Source: Pavlovales sp. CCMP2436 (lineage: Eukaryota; Haptophyta; Pavlovophyceae; Pavlovales). Taken from it: DNA of 28,741 bases. Made by a program: the position numbers and the translations under genes. Under the pieces are notes generated by a model. It made no database searches and was not told where the DNA came from. It saw nothing but the letters and a program-made list of their open reading frames with translations. Below are positions 1 through 8,365 of this stretch, piece by piece (position 1 is the stretch's first letter; every line of letters begins with the position of its first letter). The stretch is taken from contig MU631421.1 of assembly GCA_026770615.1 (NCBI GenBank), positions 49,455 through 78,195 of the forward strand, written 5' to 3'.

Positions 1-27
1 TATACCACTATACTTAGACTCTAATTC

Positions 28-115
28 GTTTATTATTACTTAGCGGCTCAGCAGTTTTCAATTAAGGTCTGGGTCTGGGAGCTTCGAGCGCGAGGTCAGC
101 TAGGCGTGGCGAGAG
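28..115 (-). repeat. Tail of repeat family A (3' end of a retroelement)
   Basis: Read on the minus strand this ends with CTGCTGAGCCGCTAAGTAA and is preceded by GAAGCTCCCAGACCCAGACC. The same tail recurs at 12360-12430 (minus) and 28336-28402 (plus), always followed by an AT-rich run. The shared 3' end with variable 5' extent is typical of 5'-truncated target-primed retroelements. Family assignment is by internal comparison only. Confidence 0.6.
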
Positions 116-179
116 CAGCGGGCGGAGCGCCGCTTGCCCCTATTATGATGTTAGAAGTAGAATAAGTGTGGTTGGTTTT

Positions 180-280
180 AGTTATGACAGAGACGAGACC
201 TGGTCACTGTATTTTTTAATAAATACATCTACGCATTAGATTCATATCTAACTTTTTGAAAAGCTGGTTCTGTCATAACT
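180..280. repeat. Perfect 12-bp inverted repeat with 77-nt spacer
   Basis: AGTTATGACAGA at 180-191 is the exact reverse complement of TCTGTCATAACT at 269-280, enclosing AT-rich sequence. It could be a small MITE-like remnant or an RNA hairpin. No target-site duplication is evident. Confidence 0.4.
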
Positions 281-662
281 AACTGCGCCTTATTAAAAGT
301 ATATACGAAAAATTCAGAATGCTATTTATATATTGTATCCAAAATGCGATTTACTGTTTCTCATTTTAAAAGATTACTTTGTTAGTTGCTGATTCACTAC
401 CCTCACGACCGTCCTCGCGAATTTCTTATAAATCCAAACGCATACATAATATACATCTCGCCAAGACGAATCCAGCAAGCCTAGAGCGAGCCCTGTCTTT
501 AATTATGCAGTACGTTTCACCCTTTGACCTGTTCACCTCTGCACTTGCGGGCTGCCCCCCTCTGACCGAAGCCACAGCCAAAATATAAATCATCAATAAT
601 CGTATAATATAGTAACTAATACTATCGACATCAAAGAATACGAGCGACCAAATATTAAAAAA

Positions 663-945
663 TGAGCTGATGGCCGCTGTAGATGAGCGACCGTCGCTGT
701 CAATTTGTTGCCCGAAAGAGAACTCAGGACTAGTTAATAATTATATTCATATTAAATATTTCAGAAAAACAATACATCTCGACTCTAAATATTATCTAGA
801 GAAATAAGTACCCCTATAGGCCATCTCAAACTATCTTCGAAACCACGAGTCGAGCGCCCAATCGCGCTCAGGGCACGAGCTGGTCGCCGCCGTAGATGAG
901 TGACCGTCGTTGCTCGAAAGAGAGCTCGGGCGCGCTCCGAATCAT
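663..945 (+). repeat. Diverged direct repeat pair
   Basis: About 55 nt containing GTAGATGAG, GACCGTCG and CGAAAGAGA occurs at 663-730 and again at 875-945 with substitutions and small indels. The role is unknown. It is probably a duplicated fragment of a dispersed element. Confidence 0.45.
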
Positions 946-1119
946 GCGGTTGAGCGTCAGCGAGCCTGTGCTGAAATCGCCTGAGCGGACAGGCGACTCG
1001 GGTGACGAAACTGCTTCACCACGTGATAACATATATTTAGCCTAAGGTCAGTGGCCACGTCGCTGCGTGTCAAGTGATCCGTCCATCATACTGGGGCTGC
1101 GATCCTGAATGGGCAGGGA

Positions 1120-1165
1120 ATATATATATATTTAGTGGGTCAGCAGTGTGCGACAGGAGACTCGC
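1120..1165 (-). repeat. Eroded family A tail
   Basis: On the plus strand a TATATATATTTAG run is followed by GGGTCAGCAG and ACAGGAGAC. This is the eroded reverse of the family A end (TTAGCGGCTCAGCAG...ACAGG) seen at 28-115 and 12360-12430. Confidence 0.4.
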
Positions 1166-1311
1166 GTTCACTCACAGACGAGATCGTGCAGCCATAGACA
1201 GAGGGAAGCAGCGAAGCGGACGGAGTCGTGTAGATGCGAGAATACCGACAGAATATACCGAACTGAGAGTGATTTACGAGGAATAAAAATGATGAACGTA
1301 CATCGCGTAGT

Positions 1312-1352
1312 AGAGCTAATCCGTACCGACGATGACGGATCTCGAGCAGAAT
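1312..1352 (+). repeat. Tail of repeat family D (partial)
   Basis: CCGACGATGACGG followed by TCTCGAGC and AGAATGAAG matches the 3' end of family D at 15056-15162 (plus) and 8263-8365 (minus). It is short and 5'-truncated. Confidence 0.45.
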
Positions 1353-1495
1353 GAAGTATTACACAGCTTGCATTATTTAATCCTCATGTATTAATAAGGA
1401 ATCAATCATCATAGTGTATTAGTACTAACATTTTCATCAGTACATTATTCTTTAATACTAATCGATATCGATAGCATTCTGTTTACATTACTAAG

Positions 1496-2855
1496 TGGCA
1501 CACTGCGGGCAGTATTGTTAGCGACATTCTGCAAAAGTTCTTCTGCGACCGACGCGCACAAAAATATGCCAACCGCACGAGAGACAGAACAGACCTCTGG
1601 CAAGAAGAGTCAACGGCCTCCTTGAGACCACCCCTTGGCATCGGAACAGAAGCCGCGCAACGCATATACGTGCGATGCATGTCAGGCACTATGGCTTTCA
1701 ACACTGAACGAACAAGAGACGAGCCCAAACTCCTAGACGTAACCCTCTTCGACGGTGGCCCAAAACTCTCCACCAAGTGCCCCTTCTGCCTCGTTGAAGG
1801 CCACCAACCAAGTGACGAAACCGACTCGGTCGAACACATCATGCACTCCTGCCCAGCAACCGCCAGACAACGCCACGAACGGCGCGACGCCATCACCAAG
1901 CGCCTCTTCAACGGCAGTATATCAATACAGGAACTAATCGCCATAGCAGACTCAGCTCTCAGCCACCCAGACGCCCACGCCGGTAGCGTCTCAATCGCGA
2001 CCCGAGACCTAGTCCGGGAATGCAAAGATCGCAACAAAGATTGGGATTACAAGATCGGCTCGATACAAGACGTACTCCTTGCAGCGTCAGCAGCCCTAGT
2101 GGTTGAACGGAGCGTAATCACCAAAGGACCGACCTCAAAACGCGCCGATCCCGATGACACACAGGACACCAACAGCGACGATGAGTCGAATCACAACCGC
2201 CCGCCCCCACAAATCCAGCCACGACAGAGCAACACACGGACCTATCAGCCTCGCACAACGTCGACGCCTTTGCGGACAAACTCAACAAACACAAAGGCCG
2301 CACAGACACCCAACAAAACCAAAATAAAGCCGGTAAAGCAGCCAGAAAAAAACCCACCCCGCCAAAAAGAACACCCCCAAACGCCCCCGCGCCCAAGGCG
2401 ACACGCCGACCACACCCAACAAAAGGACCAAAAAGATCAAACCAGCCCCTTGGACGCATACAGAAGCACAAGAACTCGAGAAACTCTGCGCCACTATAGG
2501 CCTTACCGACAGGAACGTCAACGGAGACGGAAACTGCCTCCTCTACGCCGCAATGGGAGTAGACGGCCACGACCCAAGCCAGCACCCTCAAGAAGCCGCA
2601 AGAATCCGCCAACTAGCCATAGCCCACGCCAAGTCGCTACCCCCGAAAACACAAGAATTCCTGAAAATCAGGAATTCGATCGAGCAATCCACAGACCCCA
2701 TGGGAGAAAGCACCCGCCCGAAGTGGTCGTTGTCTTCCAGGAAGCGGGCACAGAACCAATCAAACTTCGAGTCATACACAGCAACACCACTGATCACTTT
2801 CGAGGAACTCTCGCGCACACCACCACTCACGAGCCGACATAATGATGATGTATAG
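1496..2855 (+). pseudogene. Non-LTR retroelement fragment: CCHC zinc motif and OTU-like cysteine protease
   Basis: The frame is open from about 1496 (no ATG; 5'-truncated) to a stop at 2842. A CCHC-type motif CPFC...H-X4-C lies around 1786-1858, the type found after the RT/RNase H part of several non-LTR retrotransposons, and equivalent motifs lie near 5816 (plus) and 20380 (minus). A long Pro/Lys/Thr-rich linker (about 2110-2450) follows. Then an OTU-like cysteine protease begins in another frame (about 2462-2855) with the catalytic-Cys motif GDGNCLLYAA near 2525. The probable His-containing strand (IHSNTTDHFRG, near 2780) is back in the first frame, so the OTU domain is broken by a frameshift. 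OTU proteases cleave ubiquitin-type bonds and have been reported in some retrotransposon polyproteins. This copy is not functional as read. Confidence 0.7.
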
Positions 2856-3037
2856 TTTGTTGGTGAGAAAAGAAAGTTTTTTCAGTTAAGAGGAGGATTA
2901 TTGAGTCACCCTTGCCCGCCGGCTAGAGACCCCCTGTTGGGAATCGTGGCCGGGGGAGGGCGATCACCGCCCTCACCATAGAGGGCCGGCCAGGCGAGCT
3001 GCGCAGTGTGCACGTCATTCTTAATATTATTATATGT
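2856..3037. other. Short GC-rich spacer, no gene
   Basis: This lies between the OTU-bearing fragment and a family C tail. It has GC-rich self-complementary stretches (GGGCG-atca-CCGCCC near 2958) but no gene that can be supported. It may be remnant 3' UTR of the preceding element. Confidence 0.35.
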
Positions 3038-3116
3038 CAAGCTGACCCTCCCATGTCATGCCCGTACGCCTTCTTCGGGCTGCAAGTCGAGGGACGTTAA
3101 AAGAACTATTATATAT
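3038..3116 (+). repeat. Tail of repeat family C
   Basis: CTGACCCTCCCATGTCATG, CCGTACGCCTTC, GGGCTGCAAGTCG and AAAAGAACTATTA appear in this order, as at 7670-7745 and three times at 15325-15730. The end runs into a TATATATA tail. The core can form a small GCC-UUCG-GGC stem-loop. It is probably the 3' end of a non-LTR element, oriented plus. Confidence 0.65.
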
Positions 3117-3124
3117 ATTAATGT

Positions 3125-4257
3125 TAAAAGCTTGCGTCTGACTGTTCTGAATGTTGTGCTGGTCTGAGCGCTGCGTTGCCCATTGCCTGCTGCGTGCCTT
3201 AGTCGGCTGCGCTGGCTTGGGCGCCACACGCTGGCTTGGGCGCCACCGCGCGTGCCGATGGATCTCCGGTAGTGTGCCCGGCCAAGGGCGGTTAGGGAGA
3301 TGATCTGCTGGTTGTTGTTTGTCGTGTTCCCACGCTGGGCAGCGATCGGGGCCGCTCAAGCGCCCGAGCAGCAGCTGCGCATGGCCGCGTGCCGCGATCG
3401 TACCGATCGTGTCGATGAGTTGCTTCTTAATGCGCGCACCCGCCTCCAGCGGACCCACGCCCATCAGCGCGTACATCTTGGGGCCTCCCTGCGCCGTGAT
3501 TTCTTTGACGAGCGAGTGCGTGTCGGCGCTGACCTCACTAAAAGCGCCGATGACGATCCCGCGGATCGGCTTGACGGTGTTGAGCTCGGCCTCGATCGGG
3601 CCGATGCTGGCGTTCGGGCCGTTTAGGAGGGGGCCGGGCTGCGCGAGGCCGAATATCCTGTCCTGGGCACGAGCTTTCCTGAGGTACTCGGCCTCGAGGG
3701 GCTTTGCTCGGCGCGCGACGCCGGGGGGAAGGGAGCAATATTGTCAGTCTAATAGCTCGGACAGAATGCGATAGTCTTAACCTCTATTATAGCTGCAGCC
3801 GACCACTCGTTGGGTCGACGCGCACGACGACGTCCGGCGTGATGACGCGTAGTCTGTGCGTCTGTGCGGCTGCGGTGGTGGCTGGCGGGAGAACGGATGG
3901 CGGAGTCCTCTGCGACTGCGCAGCCACCGACGTCCATGATCGCGCTGGCAAGCGTTTGCACGATCGGGTCGTGGCGGAAGAGCGACTCCTGGTTGCCTGT
4001 CCACGCTGCGGCGACGGCAATATCGCCTTATGCGTCGAGGGAGCCTCCGAGCAGAGAGACGTTCAGCTGCTGTCCTACGAAGGGGGCACATGCAGGGCTT
4101 TTGCCGGCGATATTGCGCACGTAGCATTCGCGGAACTCTGTGAGGCACATGTTGGTCTGTTTACCGCCGGGCATGACAATGAGGAAAGCTCGTAAGTACT
4201 CATCAACAGCGCGATAGATAATTGACTCGCGCGAGCGCGGGCGGGGCATGGCGTCAA
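3125..4257 (-). pseudogene. 5'-truncated retroelement (family E): C-terminal pol-like region and 3' tail
   Basis: On the minus strand, coding-like sequence runs from about 4249 downward through three frames. The first segment (4249-4028) ends in LLGGSLDA and a stop. The same frame continues with a segment containing RHDPIVQTLASAIMD. A frame-shifted piece reads VITPDVVVRVDPTSGRL, and 3742-3125 contains a long open frame with RGIVIGAFSEVSADTHSLV. The order resembles the C-terminal part of RT proteins, where a PD...D/E-type motif precedes a conserved helix-rich tail, possibly restriction-enzyme-like endonuclease. This is inference. The 3' end, CAGAACAGTCAGACGC, is the family E tail also present near 12290 and 28410. 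Two copies of TGGCGCCCAAGCCAGCG lie just upstream of it. The frame breaks mark a dead copy. Confidence 0.5.
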
Positions 4258-4847
4258 TCCTGTCGTTCAGGCACTTGTGCTCCCACCACAGTCAACATTC
4301 CTAGCCAAGGACCCAAATACGAACCTCGACGAAATTGAGCACGCCATACTTTGGGGAACCACCGAGGAAGAAGGAACCCCGGGACAGACTATGGAGTTCA
4401 GAGACTCTGGCGATAATGCAAAACAGGGGACACGCCATAGAAGGAAACAAGATATCGAAACCACCATCAAACAAATCGACAAAACACTGCGTGACACTCT
4501 CATCAAGGCAATCAACTCAACACAATAAACACGCTGGGTAGCCCACTTACTAAGAGAAATTACCGCAGCCTTCGATGCTCCCATATACCACCCAGACCCA
4601 GACGACGGCAGCAAAAGAGTTGGCCTATGGAAGCCTAGCAACGGTACCATCGCTACAGATGGCTCACACATGCCAAATACAAACACTTCTGGGGCCGCAG
4701 CCGCATTCTGCACAATCGACTCAAAAATTCAAGTGTATCTCTGCACGGTACCATGTTAACAGAATAGTGGGCCAGCGGAATGGGCGGCAGTCGTCTACGC
4801 ACTAAAAAGTACAGACCCCATTGAGAACCTAACCATCCTCGGCCGCG

Positions 4848-5066
4848 GCGGCCGCGGCGGACAGGGCACACGCACCTAAATTGACGTGAGCATTGTGTGT
4901 GTGTGGGGGGGGGAAGGGGGGGGTGAACCTGTGGCAATTGCTACGAGTTCACCACCAACCTCACCTCTACCACCACAATCCCTGCTGCCAGGACTAACGT
5001 CTGACGTCGACCAAGTCAGTGAGTGAACAACACCTGTTGAACCATGCTGAGCCGCTGTATATATAC
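4848..5066 (+). mobile_element. Nested family A insertion with 11-bp target-site duplication
   Basis: CCTAACCATCC occurs immediately before (about 4838-4848) and after (about 5066-5076) this 219-nt block, and removing the block rejoins the RNase H reading across it. The insert is GC-rich at its 5' end, has G-runs around 4907-4922, and ends with CTGTTGAACCATGCTGAGCC, GCT and a TATATATA tail. Its 3' half matches 25064-25243. It is a 5'-truncated retroelement or SINE-like copy. It carries no ORF. Confidence 0.75.
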
Positions 5067-6810
5067 CTAACCATCCGAGTGGACCTCCTATCGATAATCA
5101 GCGAAATAAATACATGGAGTGATCCTTCTAGCACCACACGAAAAGCACAAAGGCCGTCGTACCCTCACTGGTTCGAACGAGCCACACGCCTAATAGAAGC
5201 ACGCCAAGGTACAGTTACATTCAAGCACGTATCCAGCCAAACGGCACACGAAACAAATACACAAATCCAAATCGATAAAGCCCTCGAAGAGCACGCAAGC
5301 CACAAACAAGAACAGTCACAGATTCAACCAGCAGCAGAGTGTGAACTGAGAAAGGCAGGCCTGTCCTCCAAAGACCAGATTCTCAACCCATGCGTAGACA
5401 TGGGAGCCAAAGAGTAGCAAGCATAAGAGCCTCGGGAGCTCACTAACTTTCGGTAACTAGAGTAGCCCTCGCACCGGCACAAACCCTCACACAAACCAAT
5501 ACTGGAGAACCAGTCACCGCCAAGGTAAGAAACACGGTATATAAGAGAGTACAGGAAAAAAGAGCCCAAATATTATCGGACACAAAACAAGGTAGCTGCG
5601 ACCTCGTCATCGCGGACGACAAATTAGAATGGCGCTACGCATCCACCACGTCACTCCGAAACAAGGACTTTAATAAAAAGGAGATGGACTAGAAAATCCT
5701 ATGCTATGAACTCACGCACCACGCAGGAGCATACTTCAACGAACGAGAGACCAGGCACAGCCCTGATCTCTTAGGCATAACGCTACTTAACGGAGAGAAA
5801 GTGGTGAACACCTGCCCCCTGTGTGATGAGCACACTCAAACATACAATGGAACAAACCACCTAGACACAGCTCACCACCTATTTCACGAATCCCACGCGT
5901 GTGAGAGCTTACGCAAAACCCTAAAAAAACATCAAAAACACACTTGAAAGTAGTGGACTCAACACCTACGAAGCAGCAGAAGGTACAGGACACGTAATGG
6001 AGGACCCCTTCTTCTTCACAGAACGAGTCCCAATCAGCCTCCAACATATAATCAAGATTATTGGCATACACAAAGAAAGACAATGGAAACAATTGGGGGC
6101 CATCTACACGGCCTCCTCCTAACATTCTCAGCGGAAGCGCTCAAGAAACGATCAGAAGCGATAATACCAGGGGGTAGACACGACGTCAAAGCGGCATAGA
6201 TAGAACAAAAAGGCAAACGGGATTTAAAAAGGACACAAACACCCGACACAAACTACAACTCAAGGACACCGAACACCTCACCGGGAGGAGAGGCAGGACC
6301 AAGCAGTGCAAACGGAGGAGAACAGAACCACAACAACACAGGAACACCGGACATCTCGCCAGGAGGAGAAGCGGGGCCAAGCAATGCAACAAGGGGAAAA
6401 CAAACTCCAAATTTCACAAAGACCACGGCGGGAACTATAAATCAAATTGGAATCACCGAACAAAACTCACATCTACAACCAAACCAGCGAGACGGAAAGG
6501 ACCACTCTTCACCGGAATGGAACACCACAAACCAGGCACCCCAAATGGGAAGAAATCAAGGATACAGGACATGACACAAGAATAGTTAGCAAAAGAGATG
6601 TATGAGACAGTGCAAGACTACTACGATCCCCAATATAGAAAAATGATGTTACGAGCAGGCCTCCGCCCACCAAGCCTGCTCCCCACAACGGAAAACAGTA
6701 GCACTCCCAAACAACAACAAGAACACGCGCAAACCCCGGCCATCAAAACGCCAACTGATCCTACAACCCCAACCGAACGAAACACAAACCACGAAGCAGT
6801 AAAAGGAATG

Positions 6811-6977
6811 CAGGGTGTCGCGGACAATAAGAAGGGCGAATTTTGAGCTTGAGGCTGAGCTTCTTAGCAAATTACATACAAACAATGCTTAAATTTGCTT
6901 AAATTATATACAAACGATACAAAAAAACGAGTGTCAGCTTCTTAACACCACGGCTTCTTATTGCCCGCGACACCCTG
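6811..6977. mobile_element. 167-bp MITE with 24-bp terminal inverted repeats
   Basis: The left end CAGGGTGTCGCGG...AATAAGAAG is matched in reverse complement at 6954-6977 with one mismatch in 24. TA follows the right end and TG precedes the left, so the expected TA duplication has probably mutated on one side. The interior is AT-rich and has no ORF. The ends match those of the larger element at 26926-27434. A TA target fits the Tc1/mariner-like group, but no transposase is present, so the superfamily is inferred. Confidence 0.75.
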
Positions 6978-7035
6978 TATCGGAAAACAAATCTGAGGAA
7001 AACAAGTAATGTCTGGGAAAAGGGCAAACACACAA

Positions 7036-7095
7036 CGCTTGGGCCCGGTGGAGACCTGTCAGGGGACGAACGTATTTCTAGATATTTACACACAC
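7036..7095 (+). repeat. Very short family B tail
   Basis: GGTGGAGACCTGTCAGGGG, ACGAACGTATTTCTAG and ATATTTACACA appear in this order, the same 3' end seen at 8166, 11378, 16580, 21315, 27965 and 28451. It sits inside the basic C-terminal region of the plus-strand element and is followed by a CACACA run. It is an extreme 5' truncation of about 60 nt. Confidence 0.65.
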
Positions 7096-7492
7096 ACACA
7101 AACCGATAGAGAGCAAGAGCCTAATCCTAGAGGGAACACGGAAAGCAAAAAGGTGAAGAGGCCACGCGCAGAGCTAGAACAAGAGCAACAAACAGAAGAC
7201 AACCACACAAGAAACAGCACCGAAGGAGAGTCAGAAACAAAAACTACCACGGAACCAAAACCTCAAAGGAGAAAACAACAAGTCCAAAAACCCATAACGC
7301 AAGGAGCCACGAATAACAAACGGAAAAGTGAAGCATCTCCAACGCCCAGCCAAAAGAGGACAACACGATCAAGCACCAAAACACTAAAACAAAAACCAGC
7401 CGAAACACACAGGGCAAGGCCGCCGCCTAGACAACGCGAGGCGGCACCTTTCCTAAGACAAGGAATAGGATAGCCTACTCACACCACGCCAT

Positions 7493-7543
7493 GTGCTAGG
7501 CTGTACCCATTTTTGCGGGTACAGCATAGCACGGTTCAGGCTA
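7493..7543 (+). ncRNA. Candidate 3'-UTR hairpin followed by CAGGCTA (copy 1 of 4)
   Basis: GTGCTAGGCTGTACCC (7493-7508) pairs with GGGTACAGCATAGCAC (7517-7532), 15 of 16 positions, around an 8-nt loop. It starts 19 nt after the TAG at 7471-7473 and is followed 4 nt later by CAGGCTA. Three other copies (16845-16903, 21583-21643, 28231-28287, all minus) have a hairpin of different sequence in the same place with the same CAGGCTA. It is probably an RNA structure read by the element's own RT during target-primed reverse transcription; that role is inferred. Confidence 0.7.
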
Positions 7544-7643
7544 TACGAAGGATTTTTGCGTGTATGTTTCGTTGTAATTATGCGCAGGATCGCGGCGGCG
7601 CGATGCGACGATGAGCAAGGTTCGTGGCGGAGAGACGACGCGG

Positions 7644-7749
7644 GGAGTAAGATAGCACATGAGACGACCGATGCGCTGACCCTCCCATGTCATGTCCGTA
7701 CGCCTTCGGGCTGCAAGTTGGGGGACGATAAAAGAACTATTACAAAAAA

Positions 7750-7784
<35 letters not shown>

Positions 7785-7790
7785 TACAAC
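7644..7790 (+). repeat. Family C tail ending in an A-run and (CA)n
   Basis: The family C core (TAAGATAGCACATGAGACGA, CCCTCCCATGTCATG, GCCTTCGGGCTGCAAG, AAAAGAACTATTA) ends in about ten A residues followed by a CA microsatellite (about 7752-7783). It is the 3' end of the decayed element that starts near 4262. Confidence 0.65.
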
Positions 7791-7802
7791 AAATAATACA
7801 AC

Positions 7803-7836
7803 AAACAGGGCTACAACTTATTATGTAGCCCTGTTT
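7803..7836 (+). other. Stem-loop with 12-bp perfect stem
   Basis: AACAGGGCTACA and TGTAGCCCTGTT are exact reverse complements separated by 8 nt, just after the CA repeat. It could be a small RNA hairpin or cruciform. No T-run follows and no gene ends here, so it is not called a terminator. Confidence 0.5.
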
Positions 7837-7865
7837 GCACGTTTAACAACGGCAGCACATGCACT

Positions 7866-7935
7866 CAGTTAGTCAAGTAGGTCCGGAATGAAGGACGCCC
7901 AACGCCGAAGCTCGGGCGAGAGGCAGCAAGGGTCC
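7866..7935 (+). repeat. Partial copy of the PUB-gene upstream region
   Basis: CAGTTAGT, GAAGGACGCCCA and GCTCGGGCGAGAGGCAGCA recur in the same order at 9440-9512, directly upstream of the PUB-domain gene. This copy is shorter and diverged. It lies about 1.6 kb away, on the far side of the intervening minus-strand gene. Confidence 0.6.
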
Positions 7936-8165
7936 GAGCCAGCAGATGCAACACACATGGAGATTTCCGGATCCTCTGTGTGTCCTAGCCCTGTAAACTT
8001 GCACAGGCGGGGCGCATCCCCTCACTCTTCTCGCCCTGCAGCCCTTCAACCCATGTGTTTTAACAACGGCGGCACTCAACAGGCGCAACGCCGAGTCGCA
8101 AAACGCGGAAGGGGAGCACATGCAAATATGCCTCCCGCCCGTCTCTCTTCACGGAGGGATATTCA
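7936..8165. other. Intergenic stretch, no supported gene
   Basis: An open plus-strand frame crosses this stretch, but it runs through the duplicated segment before it and repeat tails after it and has no recognisable motif. TAACAACGGC with a following GCAC occurs twice (near 7845 and 8063). Confidence 0.4.
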
Positions 8166-8262
8166 GCGGTGGGGACGGTATCCGTGTGATCTGCTAAGGT
8201 CCCTTGATCCGAGTGTTTCTCAACGCAGCGGAGATCTGCCAGGAGACGGACGTTACTTAATT
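8166..8262 (+). repeat. Family B tail
   Basis: GGGGACGGTATCCG, GATCCGAGTGTTTCTC and GCCAGGAGACGGACGT match the last ~95 nt of the family B copies. It abuts a family D tail in the opposite orientation, so two 3' ends meet here. Confidence 0.65.
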
Positions 8263-8365
8263 TATAATTTATTCCGCTCGAGACCGTCATCGTCGGTTCA
8301 TAACGACGTCACTCTCGCGAGTGAATCCGCCGTGCCCGCAGGTACCTCCAGCTGCGCCTGTGCGC
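8263..8365 (-). repeat. Family D tail
   Basis: This is the reverse complement of 15056-15162. Shared blocks include CGCTCGAGACCGTCATCGTC, ATAACGACGTCA and GTGCCCGCAGGTACCTCCAG's neighbourhood. It overlaps the 3' end of the minus-strand hypothetical gene, so that gene's apparent C-terminus is partly repeat-derived. Confidence 0.65.

Larger units (their letters stand above)
116..1289. other. AT-rich intergenic stretch without a recognisable gene
   Basis: No open frame here has convincing composition or a recognisable motif. It contains a 12-bp perfect inverted repeat (180-191 with 269-280), a diverged direct-repeat pair (about 663-730 and 875-945), and an eroded family A tail at 1120-1165. It is most likely old repeat-derived DNA. 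Confidence 0.5.
4262..7548 (+). pseudogene. Decayed non-LTR retroelement: RT end, RNase H, CCHC motif, basic C-terminus
   Basis: Reading across frames, 4277-4528 resembles the segment downstream of a reverse transcriptase. About 4610-4840 carries an RNase H1-like start (ATDGSHMPN...GAAAAFC). The domain resumes at about 5068 with an ISEINTW strand and a later VTFKHVSSQTAHE segment, typical of RNase H. The CCHC-like motif is near 5816 (CPLC...H...). A Lys/Thr/Glu-rich basic region (7009-7473) ends in LRQGIG and TAG, nearly identical to the ends of the copies at 16925 and 21663. Several stops and frameshifts show decay. Later insertions sit at 4848-5066, 6811-6977 and 7036-7095. The RNA-level 3' end (hairpin, CAGGCTA, family C tail) continues to about 7750. 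Confidence 0.65.

Noticed and set aside
663..945. Possible hammerhead ribozyme (CTGATG and CGAAA words)
   Set aside because: The second core base set is not conserved: the first copy has CTGATGG rather than CTGATGA and the second copy lacks it. The stems do not form the three-way junction.
2118..2612. Cys/Val-rich minus-strand frames opposite the OTU element
   Set aside because: They are shadows of the Pro/Thr/Lys-rich plus-strand coding.
3300..4195. Plus-strand open frames over the family E element
   Set aside because: They are antisense to the minus-strand reading, which has the coherent protein motifs and the 3' tail in the right place.
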